A stretch of DNA of 33,807 nt from HK-STAS-PATE-36 sp964565615 (GCA_964565615.1 CAZMFO010000007.1:1-33807); one strand, 5' to 3'; positions 22,509 through 30,497 are shown, counted from the stretch's first letter. The notes: generated from the sequence alone by a model not told the origin. Numbers and translations are program-made.

Positions 22509-23801
22509 TTACTTAGTTGAGAACTCTTTACGGAGCCATTCATCCAAAGAGCCACCACCACCAGCACTAAGGCAGAGTACTAAATCACCCGTTTTTATAT
22601 GTTGAGAAATCACAGTTTTGAGATTATCATTTAGTTCCGAAGGCATCGCTTTATCTGGATTTGCTATAAGTTTTGCAAGTTTTTGTGGAGTGAGGAGCTC
22701 AAGGGATTTATCCTCCCTAGCAAGATAACTCGGTACGATGTAAACCATCTTAGCATCATCAAAGAGGTGAGCTAGCTCCTTTTTTATAAAGTGTTGCCTA
22801 GTATTATGTAACCCCTCATAAACAACTACTATATTCTTGCCAGCTAGCTCTTGAGCTATTTGTAGTGCTCCACGAATCTTTTCTGGAGTGTGGGCATAGT
22901 CACTAAAAATACCATCGGCAATCTTTTCAAACCGGCGAGTAACACCGGGAAACCTGTCTAAAGCATCAGAAATCGTATCTAGTTTAAACGAGGAGTCTAG
23001 CGTGCTTATTGCCTTTGCGACTATTTGTGCATTTTGACGATTGACTCTTCCTAGAAGATTAGTCGCAGTTGATTGATAATCTAGCTTATTAATTATGGTA
23101 ATTTTGTCCGATGGACCAATGTCAATTTTAGAAGCATCATCTTGCCAAATGAATACCTTTTTGGAGTGGTCAATAAACTCTCTAAAGGCTTGGTTATAGG
23201 CTTGTCTTGTCGGGTAAATGTCGGGATGGTCATAGTCAATACCGCTAATGATACTCACAAAGGGGTTAAACTCTAAGAAGTTGCGATCAAATTCGTCTGC
23301 TTCGTAAACAAAATATTCTGCATCGGGGTTAAACTCTCCCATTTCGCCAAAACTAATCTTGGCCCCTACAGAATAACTTATCGGAACTGCCAGTTGTTTT
23401 AGTGTCCAGATTGCCATTGCTGTAGTTGTCGTCTTGCCGTGAGTACCAGCAACAGCGATGAGTTTAAGGTTTTTGTCTTTGATAATTTTATTGAGCAGGG
23501 CATCTCTTTTGCTGTGCTTGATGCGCTGTTTTTTAACAAATTTTAGCTCTGGAGCATTGGGGCTCTCTATTGCTACAGCCGACGAATAGACATACCAATC
23601 AATCGGTGTAGAGCGATGAACAGCAGAGATCTGCTCTTCGCTTTGTCCAATATGAATATTTGTAATTCCGTGCTTCTTTAGATAGTTGATATACAGTGAA
23701 TCCTGTTTATCTGACCCCGAAACAGTATAGCCAGCCCGTTGGGCAATCATTGCTAGAGGCCCGATTGCTGTTCCTCCAATACCAGAAAAGAAAATATGCA
23801 T
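22509..23801 (-). CDS. murC: Mur ligase, UDP-N-acetylmuramate-L-alanine ligase (MurC) or Mpl-like
   Basis: ATP-dependent ligase of peptidoglycan precursor synthesis, 430 residues. Three domains are visible: the UDP-binding Rossmann start GIGGTAIGPLAM (7-18) with GYTVSGSD; the P-loop AGTHGKTTTTAM with YEADEFDRNFLEF and HPDIYPT; and the C-terminal ligase domain FPGVTRRFE and SDYAHTPEKI. Two C-terminal signatures are unusual: VVYEGLHNTRQ where MurC normally has FQPHxYTRT, and LSAGGGGSLDEWL, which looks more like the end of Mpl (tripeptide recycling) than MurC's GAGDI. I favour MurC but keep Mpl open. TAGACT lies six bases before the ATG, suggesting a leaderless transcript. Confidence 0.83.
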   Translation of the reverse strand: MHIFFSGIGGTAIGPLAMIAQRAGYTVSGSDKQDSLYINYLKKHGITNIHIGQSEEQISAVHRSTPIDWYVYSSAVAIESPNAPELKFVKKQRIKHSKRDALLNKIIKDKNLKLIAVAGTHGKTTTTAMAIWTLKQLAVPISYSVGAKISFGEMGEFNPDAEYFVYEADEFDRNFLEFNPFVSIISGIDYDHPDIYPTRQAYNQAFREFIDHSKKVFIWQDDASKIDIGPSDKITIINKLDYQSTATNLLGRVNRQNAQIVAKAISTLDSSFKLDTISDALDRFPGVTRRFEKIADGIFSDYAHTPEKIRGALQIAQELAGKNIVVVYEGLHNTRQHFIKKELAHLFDDAKMVYIVPSYLAREDKSLELLTPQKLAKLIANPDKAMPSELNDNLKTVISQHIKTGDLVLCLSAGGGGSLDEWLRKEFSTK

Positions 23802-23807
23802 ACATTT

Positions 23808-23813
23808 AGTCTA
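23808..23813 (-). promoter_or_regulatory. -10-like TAGACT six bases before the murC-like start
   Basis: On the minus strand TAGACT, then AAATGT, then ATG. No Shine-Dalgarno. It shares the 46-bp intergenic region with a divergent element of the same design. Confidence 0.4.
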
Positions 23814-23834
23814 CCAGCTTAGGCAAAAAAGGTT

Positions 23835-23840
23835 TACCAT
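23835..23840 (+). promoter_or_regulatory. -10-like TACCAT seven bases before the 202-residue gene
   Basis: TACCAT, AAGAGTA, then ATG 23848. No Shine-Dalgarno. Consistent with the leaderless pattern seen elsewhere in the window, though the hexamer is only a moderate match. Confidence 0.35.
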
Positions 23841-23847
23841 AAGAGTA

Positions 23848-24456
23848 ATGACAAAACGGCATTTAAGGCAGATATGGTCTCGTATTAAGCTATTTAATAC
23901 ATGGTATTTCTTTGGTTTGTTCGCTATTTTTTTGATAATCGGCATAACAGCTGTAAGGCAGAACAACATTAAATCTATTGAGCTTCGTCAAGCGGTTCTG
24001 GAGGCAGATAAACAAAATGGTGATGTTGAGTCAGCACTCCGTGATTTACGCGAACACATTTACTCTCATATGAACGCCGAATTATCAGGCGGTACCCTGC
24101 AACAACCTATTCAGCTAAAATATCGTTACGAACGATTAGTGGAGGCAGAGAAGAAAAAGTCATCCGACAGCGAAAAGATTTATTCTGATGCTCAAGCCTA
24201 CTGTGAGCAACGCTTTGGGCAGGGTGCGTTACGAGATGGTCGTGTGCCTTGTGTTCAACAGTATGTTACAGAACACAGCACAAATAATGATATCTCACAA
24301 ATACCAGATGCCTTGTTTAAATTTGATTTTATTAGCCCAGCTTGGTCGCCTGATTTAGCTGGCTGGAGTTTGTTGCTTGCGGGTGTTTTTTTGGCACTGT
24401 TTTTAATTCGTTTTCTTACCGAGCGTTGGTTTAAGACGATGCTAAAAGATATTTAG
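23848..24456 (+). CDS. Two-helix membrane protein with extracytoplasmic loop, unknown function
   Basis: 202 residues: a basic start, one helix at ~20-37 (YFFGLFAIFLIIGITAV), a ~130-residue hydrophilic and largely helical middle, and a second helix at ~171-190 (GWSLLLAGVFLALFLIRFL) with a basic end. The middle is expected outside. It contains the segment HIYSHMNAELSGG and two cysteines (AYCEQRFG and RVPCVQQY) in a likely disulfide. This organisation fits a small envelope protein specific to this lineage; no known domain recognised. It is divergent from the murC-like gene across 46 bp and followed by ~215 bp of intergenic DNA that includes a 12-bp palindrome (ATTGATATCAAT at 24487-24498). Confidence 0.68.
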   Translation: MTKRHLRQIWSRIKLFNTWYFFGLFAIFLIIGITAVRQNNIKSIELRQAVLEADKQNGDVESALRDLREHIYSHMNAELSGGTLQQPIQLKYRYERLVEAEKKKSSDSEKIYSDAQAYCEQRFGQGALRDGRVPCVQQYVTEHSTNNDISQIPDALFKFDFISPAWSPDLAGWSLLLAGVFLALFLIRFLTERWFKTMLKDI

Positions 24457-24603
24457 ATAAGCATAATCGTTGTATTTATTGCAAAGATTGATATCAATTT
24501 TGGTGATATAAAAATTTTGCCAAACTATGGGTCATTACCTCTGTTAAACTATCTATTTTGATAAATAATAGAGCCTTAAAGACATCAATTTTGTAAAAAA
24601 TAG

Positions 24604-24633
24604 TTGACAACCAACAATCTAACAGAGTATGTT
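24604..24633 (+). promoter_or_regulatory. Promoter of the 64-residue protein gene (TTGACA ... TATGTT)
   Basis: A perfect -35 TTGACA (24604-24609) and TATGTT (24628-24633) with an 18-base spacer. It is followed by a ~35-base leader carrying AGGGAG (24660-24665), eight bases before ATG 24674. This is the only full consensus -35 I noticed in the window. Confidence 0.6.
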
Positions 24634-24673
24634 AGGGGTACTAATGTAAACCTAAAGAGAGGGAGAAGAACAA

Positions 24674-24868
24674 ATGGCTTACAAGCATACGAATAGCAAA
24701 GGTGTAACATACTACCTAAACACTAAAGAAGTTACTTTACGAGGTGGCAAGCAACAACGAATTTACTATTTTAGCAAAGATGAACGACCAGAAGGTACAG
24801 ATCTTCCTTCGGGCTACACAGTTAATGAAAATCCACGAAACGGCTTCTTGACTATTAAAAAAGGCTAA
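24674..24868 (+). CDS. Small basic conserved-looking protein (64 residues)
   Basis: 64 residues, basic, predicted as a small beta-sheet protein with no membrane segment: it starts AYKHTNSKGVTYYLNTKEV and ends RNGFLTIKKG. I remember similar short proteins from CPR genomes, without a known function. It has its own strong promoter, a good Shine-Dalgarno and a textbook intrinsic terminator, so it is a monocistronic gene that may be highly expressed. The high Lys/Arg content and compact size allow nucleic-acid or ribosome binding, but no motif proves this. Confidence 0.75.
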   Translation: MAYKHTNSKGVTYYLNTKEVTLRGGKQQRIYYFSKDERPEGTDLPSGYTVNENPRNGFLTIKKG

Positions 24869-24895
24869 CAAGCCACTTCTAATAATCAGCAAACT

Positions 24896-24920
24896 ACCCA
24901 CTACTAATGGTGGGTTTTTT
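24896..24920 (+). terminator. Rho-independent terminator after the 64-residue gene
   Basis: ACCCAC (24896-24901) pairs with GTGGGT (24910-24915), extended by a T-G and an A-T pair over a CTAA loop, and runs into six T. It ends 16 bases before the ABC ATPase ATG, whose own -10 (TATCAT) lies directly downstream. Confidence 0.88.
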
Positions 24921-24924
24921 GTTG

Positions 24925-24930
24925 TATCAT
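24925..24930 (+). promoter_or_regulatory. -10 element TATCAT six bases before the ABC ATPase start (leaderless)
   Basis: TATCAT, AAAATT, then ATG 24937, with no Shine-Dalgarno. It also rules out the longer frame starting at 24907, which would begin inside the upstream terminator stem-loop. Confidence 0.5.
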
Positions 24931-24936
24931 AAAATT

Positions 24937-25704
24937 ATGGTAATCAAGACAAAGCCTATTGTGGTGGCAGAGGGCCTTACTAAAAAGTATGGCGCGAAGA
25001 CCGTTGTAAAGGGTATTAGTTTTGATGTAAAAAAGAGTGAGATTTTTGGAATTCTTGGCCCTAATGGAGCCGGAAAAACAACAACTTTAGAAATGATAGA
25101 AACTATGCGCAAGATAGATAAAGGCTCAGTTACTATAGATGGTATTGATGTCATAAAATCTCCAGAAGATATTAAACACATAATTGGGGTTCAATTACAA
25201 AGTTCGGCATTTATTGAGAACCTTACCTTACTTGAGTTGTTAACAATGTTTAGTGCATTTTATGGTCAGCAATCTAAACCAGAAAAACTCCTTGAACAAG
25301 TACAGCTAGCTGATAAGGCAAAAAGTATGGTTAACACACTTTCTGGTGGGCAAAAACAGCGATTTAGTATTGCAACGGCCTTAGTTAACAAACCAAAAGT
25401 TTTGTTTTTGGATGAGCCAACTACCGGCCTCGATCCTCAAGCACGACGCAATCTTTGGGATTTAATTAAATCAATCAGAAAGCAGGGCATTACTGTGGTA
25501 CTGACTACTCATTATATGGAAGAGGCGGAGGTGCTGTGCGACAGGGTGGCAATTATGGATGGGGGTAAGATTATTGCCCTAGATTCACCCAAAAGGTTGG
25601 TTAAGCAACTGCTCGGGCGAGGCTTTACCAAGAAGCAATATGTAGAGCAGGCTAATCTAGAGGATGTATTTATTGATTTAACTGGCAAGGAATTACGAGA
25701 TTAA
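24937..25704 (+). CDS. ABC transporter ATP-binding protein (ABC-2/DrrA-like exporter)
   Basis: 255-residue ATPase powering the adjacent ABC-2 permease. Motifs in order: Walker A LGPNGAGKTTT, Q-loop GVQLQSSAF, signature LSGGQKQR, Walker B VLFLDEPTTGLD, D-loop and H-loop LTTHYMEEAEVL. The C-terminal region, with NLEDVFIDLTGKELRD, is standard for the CcmA/DrrA/NatA group. The start is ATG 24937, because the frame upstream runs through a terminator. One base separates its stop from the permease start. Substrate class (drug, lipid, glycan or peptide) is not determined by sequence. Confidence 0.95.
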   Translation: MVIKTKPIVVAEGLTKKYGAKTVVKGISFDVKKSEIFGILGPNGAGKTTTLEMIETMRKIDKGSVTIDGIDVIKSPEDIKHIIGVQLQSSAFIENLTLLELLTMFSAFYGQQSKPEKLLEQVQLADKAKSMVNTLSGGQKQRFSIATALVNKPKVLFLDEPTTGLDPQARRNLWDLIKSIRKQGITVVLTTHYMEEAEVLCDRVAIMDGGKIIALDSPKRLVKQLLGRGFTKKQYVEQANLEDVFIDLTGKELRD

Positions 25705-25705
25705 T

Positions 25706-26809
25706 ATGAAACAGTATTTTGTAACTATCGTGCGATTGGCACAAATGCTCACAAAAGCGTTCTTTCGCGATAAGACAGCATTGTTTTTTACATTTATTTT
25801 TCCGCTAATCTTTTTGTTAGTGTTTGGTTCGTTAAATCGCAGTAATAACGGTGTTTCGTTTGAGCTGGCGATTATCAATCAATCCAAAAATGAGTTTGCT
25901 ACCCAGTTTGCTGAACAGGCTTCTAAAAGTGAGTTTGTAAAAAAGAAGGATGTTGCTTCGTTAGAAGACGCTAAAGAGCGTATGAGCCGAGGGGAGCTAG
26001 ATACCATATTAGTCCTCCCTGAAGATTTTGGTAGCCTGAACGACAAGCTACAGCCTACTGGCAAGGCGATTGTTTACTATAGTCCCAGTAGTGAGCAGAC
26101 GGGCAAAACTTTCGCCTCTATTGTAGATGGCATTTTGGGGGATATCGGGTCTGATATAACCCAACAAAAACCATTGTTTAGCGTAGAACAGCGCTCTACC
26201 GATGCTAAAGGATTAAGCTCGTTTGATTACATATTTGCAGGGTTGCTGGGTTTTTCAATATTGAGTTTAGGGTTTTTTGGGCCAACAAACAGCTTGCCAA
26301 GTATGAAGAAGACAGGGGCTCTACGACGACTCCGAACAACACCCCTAAGAACATCTCAATTTGTTTTGGGCAATACGCTTAACTATTTACTTGTGGGCGT
26401 ACTAACGATTACTCTTTTATTTATAGTTGGTGTAACATTGTTTGACTTTAAAATGCAAGGCGACTATTTATCATTTGGGGCGCTTAGCTCGCTCGGTATA
26501 GTAATGATGTTTGGCTTTGGGTTAGCTATTGGTGGCTGGGCTAAAAACGAGAATCAAGCCGCACCTCTTAGTAACTTAGTGGCTTTTCCGATGATGTTTT
26601 TAAGCGGGGTTTTCTTTCCTCGCTTTTTGATGCCCGAATGGCTCCAGTCAATCTCTGCATACCTGCCACTAACACCATTAATAGACGGTATTCGGCATAT
26701 TATTGTAGAGGGTCAGACAATCTTAAACATAGCACCACAACTGGGGTTGATTTGTGTATGGACTTTAGTGGCTTATATTGTTGCCTTTAAGGTTTTTCGT
26801 TGGGAATAG
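25706..26809 (+). CDS. ABC-2 type transporter permease
   Basis: 367-residue membrane partner of the preceding ATPase. One helix at ~25-42 is followed by a ~125-residue extracytoplasmic domain (~45-165). Five more helices follow from ~172, including the ABC-2 signature stretch near FPMMFLSGVFFPRFLMPEWL and YLPLTPLIDGIRHI. The plan of six helices with a large first outer loop is the ABC2_membrane_3/YhgE-like arrangement of efflux systems. The two genes form a complete half-transporter pair and need no other subunit. Confidence 0.92.
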   Translation: MKQYFVTIVRLAQMLTKAFFRDKTALFFTFIFPLIFLLVFGSLNRSNNGVSFELAIINQSKNEFATQFAEQASKSEFVKKKDVASLEDAKERMSRGELDTILVLPEDFGSLNDKLQPTGKAIVYYSPSSEQTGKTFASIVDGILGDIGSDITQQKPLFSVEQRSTDAKGLSSFDYIFAGLLGFSILSLGFFGPTNSLPSMKKTGALRRLRTTPLRTSQFVLGNTLNYLLVGVLTITLLFIVGVTLFDFKMQGDYLSFGALSSLGIVMMFGFGLAIGGWAKNENQAAPLSNLVAFPMMFLSGVFFPRFLMPEWLQSISAYLPLTPLIDGIRHIIVEGQTILNIAPQLGLICVWTLVAYIVAFKVFRWE

Positions 26810-26863
26810 CTTGAGCGCCAGTAGGTAGCAACAGAGTTAACTTTTATTATCTTAATATGATGT

Positions 26864-26869
26864 TATAAT
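26864..26869 (+). promoter_or_regulatory. -10 element TATAAT eight bases before the 149-residue gene
   Basis: Consensus TATAAT followed by AATAACAG and ATG 26878. No Shine-Dalgarno is visible, consistent with leaderless expression. Confidence 0.5.
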
Positions 26870-26877
26870 AATAACAG

Positions 26878-27327
26878 ATGAGCGAACAATTAAATACTCC
26901 GCCAAACGAACCACCCTCTCAAGAAGATCTAGAAAGGGTCTGGAAAGATAATGTTAGAACTAACCAAATCGGTGGAGTAACCGATGGAATGACTCCAGAG
27001 GTCGCTGAGGATCTTGGGTTTAAGCCACCTTGGGCATACGATTCTCCGGCTGTACCGAACGACGAGCCTTCACCACCAGTACCCAAAAAAAAGACGCGAG
27101 AAGGTAAGTATACAGATGTAATGAGCGACTTTCCAAGAACCGATACGCAAGAATACAGGCCGTTAACTAAAGAAGAAGAACAAATAGGAAAAGCACGCAT
27201 AGAAGATACTCGACGACATTTAGAGGACATAAGAAAGAAGCGAGAAGCAGAAGACAGTAATGACGACAGTAGCAACGAGAAGGACAACAAAGAGGATGAC
27301 GACAAAAAGGATGGGGATGAAGATTGA
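26878..27327 (+). CDS. Acidic, disordered protein of unknown function
   Basis: 149 residues with no membrane segment and no recognisable fold. The N-terminal half is rich in Pro, Glu and Asn. The C-terminal ~40 residues are a highly charged Asp/Glu/Lys/Ser tract (DNKEDDDKKDGDED at the end). A short motif-like block, GGVTDGMTPEVAEDLGFKPPW, lies near 31-51 and is the most conserved-looking part. A consensus -10 directly upstream supports that it is a real gene. The low complexity means that codon pattern and promoter, not homology, carry this call. Confidence 0.6.
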   Translation: MSEQLNTPPNEPPSQEDLERVWKDNVRTNQIGGVTDGMTPEVAEDLGFKPPWAYDSPAVPNDEPSPPVPKKKTREGKYTDVMSDFPRTDTQEYRPLTKEEEQIGKARIEDTRRHLEDIRKKREAEDSNDDSSNEKDNKEDDDKKDGDED

Positions 27328-27411
27328 TAATCGCCACCCTTAGGGTAGTCCACTTTCTATATTTTTTACGGTCATCGTAATTGTTGTTTAAGCTAGTGAA
27401 TAATTGAACAA

Positions 27412-28224
27412 ATGAATGAGATAGATAACAAACTAGAGTTAGCAGGAGAAATAGATAAGTCAGCTGATTATCAGCCCACTCTTGTTGAGCCGACACTTGA
27501 TCAAAAACTGGCTATTAGTAGTTTAATAAAACGACTGTCCGAACATAGAGATATTGATCCGCATAGCGTAACAGATAGAGACAGGCAGTTGTTGACGCCT
27601 ACTTTTGTCGCTACGGGGCTGTATGTTCCACCAGATAAAAGCGATAAACAAGTACTGAACTCTAGACATCATATAATTTTTCCTCCAAACGAGTACAAAT
27701 TGTTAACAATAAGTCCGGCTCGTTTAGCTGGTGCGGTGGCTACAAAAGTAAGCGAAAAACGAAGCCTGCAAGATGACAAACAAAAGGTTAAGCAAGTTGC
27801 TAACCGTGCTTCTATTCACGCTCTAGAATCTCAGCTAGAACGGCTGATAGCCCTAGAAAGCTCGCTTCAGCACCGGCAAGACGATTTACGGCTGGCAAGA
27901 GGTGAGCTTATGAGCGCTCGCGGAACAGGTTACTTTGCTCATTACTCTCGCAACAGGTTATCTATAATACTGGCAAATACAGAAATGGCTATTAACGAGG
28001 CATTAGGTGTTTGTGCGTTTACCAAGGGGTGGGACAAAGAACAGACAACCAGAGCAAAACGGACTTTAGATTATAAGTTATTTGGTGATGAAGCGGATAG
28101 ATATAAGAACTGGAAGGCATTTAGTTTAATGGCCTACCATTATGCCAGAAAACGCAAGCTCGTTGTCGCTTCTGATAGGCAACGATTAGTCTGGGAACTA
28201 AATATACATAAGAAGAGTCAATGA
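27412..28224 (+). CDS. Unrecognised 270-residue cytosolic protein upstream of dus
   Basis: No signal peptide or membrane helix. The N-terminal part is acidic. The middle has a basic block (KVSEKRSLQDDKQKVKQVAN) followed by a helical segment (IHALESQLERLIALESSLQH) likely to form a coiled coil, then RGELMSARGTGYFAHYSRNR. The C-terminal quarter is basic and aromatic (YKNWKAFSLMAYHYARKRKL). Charge and aromatic content suggest nucleic-acid or nucleoprotein binding, but no family is recognised. Its stop overlaps the dus start (ATGA), so both are co-translated; a link to tRNA or RNA metabolism is possible. AATAAT seven bases before the ATG may be the -10. Confidence 0.68.
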   Translation: MNEIDNKLELAGEIDKSADYQPTLVEPTLDQKLAISSLIKRLSEHRDIDPHSVTDRDRQLLTPTFVATGLYVPPDKSDKQVLNSRHHIIFPPNEYKLLTISPARLAGAVATKVSEKRSLQDDKQKVKQVANRASIHALESQLERLIALESSLQHRQDDLRLARGELMSARGTGYFAHYSRNRLSIILANTEMAINEALGVCAFTKGWDKEQTTRAKRTLDYKLFGDEADRYKNWKAFSLMAYHYARKRKLVVASDRQRLVWELNIHKKSQ

Positions 28225-29177
28225 GTAATATACTTGCCTCTCTTCCAAAGCCATTTTTTGCTTTGGCGCCGATGGATGATGTTACAGATACGGTATTTAG
28301 ACAAATTGTTGCCAGTTTGGCACCGCCAGATCTATTTTTTACGGAGTTTGTTAATGTGGATGGACTTCAGAGTCCCGGTAGAGATAAGATATTGCCAAAA
28401 TTGCGATTCACCCAGTCAGAGCAACCAATAGTTGCTCAAGTTTGGGGTAAAACCCCAGAAAATTACTACAAAACCACCAAAGACTTAATTAAGATGGGCT
28501 ACGATGGAGTTGACATTAATATGGGGTGTCCAGACAGGGCGGTGATAAAAAACGGTTGCTGTAGTGCATTGATAGACAACAGAGATCTAGCGGGGGAGAT
28601 CATTCACTCTGTTAAGAAGGCATCTCAAGGCCTCTTCCCTGTTTCGGTTAAAACTCGTGTAGGTTTTACAACAATAGACTTAACTTGGATAGAGTTCTTG
28701 CTATCACATAAACTTAACATGTTAACTGTTCACCTAAGAACCACAAAAGATATGTCCAAGGTGCCAGCTCGTTGGGACTTAATGCCCGAAATTGTCGCTA
28801 TGCGTAATGCCATAGCCCCTACCACCCTTCTGGTTGGTAACGGTGATGTTTTAACCCACCGACAAGGCGAAGAACTAGCAAAAAAGTATAATTTAGATGG
28901 CATAATGATCGGTAGAGGCATATTTAATGATCCTAAGGCTTTTATGCCTTATTCTGATTGGGATGTTGCAACAAAAGCCGAAAAGCTGGCAATATATCGT
29001 CGGCATATTGAGCTCTTTGCCAAAACTTGGCAAAATAACGAAAGACGCATCCCTACTCTAAATAAGTTCTGTAAAGTCTATATTCAAAACTTTGAGGGTG
29101 CCAAAGAATTACGAGAGCAGTTGATGAACTGCAAGACCATCAGTCAGCTACGAAGTGTTTTAGAAAATAATCTATGA
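28221..29177 (+). CDS. dus: tRNA-dihydrouridine synthase (Dus family)
   Basis: FMN-dependent enzyme reducing uridine to dihydrouridine in tRNA D-loops, 318 residues. TIM-barrel motifs in order: FALAPMDDVTDTVFRQIV (FMN site, 13-30), QVWGKTPENYYK, VDINMGCPDRAVIKNGCC with the GCP loop, VSVKTRVGF, HLRTTKDMSKVPARWD with the catalytic-region HxRT, and LVGNGDVLTHRQGEEL with GIMIGRGIFNDP (phosphate-binding). The C-terminal helical tRNA-binding domain is present but short. It is coupled to the preceding unknown gene and followed by a likely terminator. The subfamily (DusB-like) is uncertain. Confidence 0.92.
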   Translation: MSNILASLPKPFFALAPMDDVTDTVFRQIVASLAPPDLFFTEFVNVDGLQSPGRDKILPKLRFTQSEQPIVAQVWGKTPENYYKTTKDLIKMGYDGVDINMGCPDRAVIKNGCCSALIDNRDLAGEIIHSVKKASQGLFPVSVKTRVGFTTIDLTWIEFLLSHKLNMLTVHLRTTKDMSKVPARWDLMPEIVAMRNAIAPTTLLVGNGDVLTHRQGEELAKKYNLDGIMIGRGIFNDPKAFMPYSDWDVATKAEKLAIYRRHIELFAKTWQNNERRIPTLNKFCKVYIQNFEGAKELREQLMNCKTISQLRSVLENNL

Positions 29178-29178
29178 G

Positions 29179-29207
29179 CCCAGAACAATAGTTTTTGGGG
29201 TATTTTT
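29179..29207 (+). terminator. Probable intrinsic terminator after dus
   Basis: CCCAGAA (29179-29185) can pair with TTTTGGG-type sequence (to 29199) around an AATA-containing loop, including one G-U pair. It is followed by GTATTTTT. The stem is weaker than that at 24896. Confidence 0.5.
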
Positions 29208-29230
29208 AATGCAGTTTTGTTAATAACGAG

Positions 29231-29251
29231 GCTAGTTTATGCTAAACTAGC
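29231..29251. promoter_or_regulatory. Perfect 9-bp inverted repeat, possible operator
   Basis: GCTAGTTTA (29231-29239) and TAAACTAGC (29243-29251) around TGC. It lies 10 bases downstream of TTGTTA and overlaps TATGCT (29238-29243), a possible -10 for the gene at 29282. Position and perfect symmetry fit a repressor site; a small RNA hairpin is the alternative. Confidence 0.5.
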
Positions 29252-29281
29252 ATAAGTGAATAACTTGGACGCAGGAGGGTT

Positions 29282-29758
29282 ATGGATAAATCGTCGGTAA
29301 GTAATAATTCGGTAACAGGCAGAGCAAAATTAGCCAAGAAGTCATTTATTAAAGGAAGATGGAATATATTGCTAACTGGAGTGGTATTGTTTGTGTTGAT
29401 GGCTGGCTTGCTAGTATGCACATATCGCTATGCTTACAAAAAGGGCTATAAAAAGGGTGAAGAAGCTGGCAAAAAAGCCGTATCGACATCTATTCCAAAA
29501 CCAAATGACTTCTTACGAAATTTTGAGGGTCCAAATTTTAGAACCTTAATTGGCAAAGTTAAAGAGCTAGAGGGCGATAAACTAACGATAGAGACGGGTA
29601 AGGGGCTGTCAAAATCTATGACCGTTAATTCTGCAACCAAGATATCTAGAAAGACGGAGAAACTAGACATCCAAGCCTTAAAAAAAGATGCCGAAGTAAC
29701 TGTTTCAACATCTGGAGACGAGGGTAGTTTAGTAGCAACAAGGATAGAGTTAAGATAG
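29282..29758 (+). CDS. Single-helix anchored protein with DUF5666-like beta domain
   Basis: 158 residues: a basic cytosolic start, one helix at ~30-50 (ILLTGVVLFVLMAGLLVCTY), a Lys/Gly-rich stalk (KKGYKKGEEAGKK), then an outer beta domain (~78-158) with LIGKVKELEGDKLTIETG and a closing SLVATRIELR. The pattern G-x-V-x-x-(I/L)-x-G-x-x-(L/I)-T-(I/V), then a V-x-x-x-T-x-I element, resembles DUF5666/OB-like domains. AGGAGGG sits about two to eight bases before the ATG. It precedes the sortase gene by 51 bp and may be co-expressed with it. Role unknown. Confidence 0.7.
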   Translation: MDKSSVSNNSVTGRAKLAKKSFIKGRWNILLTGVVLFVLMAGLLVCTYRYAYKKGYKKGEEAGKKAVSTSIPKPNDFLRNFEGPNFRTLIGKVKELEGDKLTIETGKGLSKSMTVNSATKISRKTEKLDIQALKKDAEVTVSTSGDEGSLVATRIELR

Positions 29759-29796
29759 AGAGAGTGCTAGACAAAGCATCTCATCAAGGTAATTTG

Positions 29797-29802
29797 TAGT
29801 AT
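29797..29802 (+). promoter_or_regulatory. -10-like TAGTAT seven bases before the sortase start
   Basis: TAGTAT, AAGTAAT, then ATG 29810; no Shine-Dalgarno. An alternative reading is TATAAG (29800-29805), four bases from the ATG. Confidence 0.4.
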
Positions 29803-29809
29803 AAGTAAT

Positions 29810-30487
29810 ATGAAGAAGCTATTTAATAAGTATTCAATCGGAAAACCAAAGCGTTCACCAAAAAAGCGTATGTTTTGGGTTATTCTGCTAATAGTGATAT
29901 CGGCAGTAATTATTGGTGCGTTTGTTTTGATAAAATCTAAGCGGAACAAAGCCCCCGCCCCTACGCCAGAGACAATTACTTATTCTACCGAAACTCCAGA
30001 CGAGTCAAAGAGCAAAGCCGATACTTATAACTGGAGGGGTGGATCTAGCGATCCTAAAAAAATTCGTATTCAGGCAATCGGTGTGGACGCATATATTCAG
30101 CGTATGGGAGTAGATCAACATAAAAAAGTTGCTGTACCAAACAATGTTCATCTTGCTGGCTGGTTTGTGGACAGCCAACCACCCGGTCAAAATGGGCTAT
30201 CGGTTATTGCTGGGCATGTTACCGGCAAAAAGGGAGACGGAGTTTTTAAAAAATTAGGTCAATTAAAAAAAGATGACATATTTGAGATAGAAGTAGGCAA
30301 TGGTGAGGTTAAAAAGTATAAAGTAGCCGAAGTTAAACAGGTTAAAGAAGTTGAATCCACCGACATCCTCTTTTCGCAAAAGTCAGAAATAAAAAGTCAG
30401 CTTAATCTAATCACTTGTGGTGGAAAATTTGACTCTTCAACTAACCAGTACGAAGACCGAGTTATAGTTGTTGCAGAGCTTCAATAG
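29810..30487 (+). CDS. Sortase (class F-like)
   Basis: Membrane-anchored cysteine transpeptidase that cleaves C-terminal sorting signals and attaches surface proteins. Of 225 residues, a Lys-rich cytosolic start leads to one helix (~22-42), a disordered linker (43-80) and the sortase beta-barrel. Catalytic residues are all visible: His136 in VIAGHVTG, Cys203 in LITCGGKFD and Arg217 in YEDRVIVV. The TCGGxFDxxxxxYxDR pattern and small size suggest class F, common in Actinobacteria; class D or E is less likely. Candidate substrates near it are the LSDTG-tailed protein (32116-33720) and the APNTG-containing fragment at the right edge. It starts 51 bp after the DUF5666-like gene. Confidence 0.9.
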   Translation: MKKLFNKYSIGKPKRSPKKRMFWVILLIVISAVIIGAFVLIKSKRNKAPAPTPETITYSTETPDESKSKADTYNWRGGSSDPKKIRIQAIGVDAYIQRMGVDQHKKVAVPNNVHLAGWFVDSQPPGQNGLSVIAGHVTGKKGDGVFKKLGQLKKDDIFEIEVGNGEVKKYKVAEVKQVKEVESTDILFSQKSEIKSQLNLITCGGKFDSSTNQYEDRVIVVAELQ

Positions 30488-30497
30488 TATTTTGTGA

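Noticed and set aside
24907..24936. Ten-codon N-terminal extension of the ABC ATPase
   Set aside because: It begins inside the loop of the upstream terminator, and the -10 element TATCAT lies within it.
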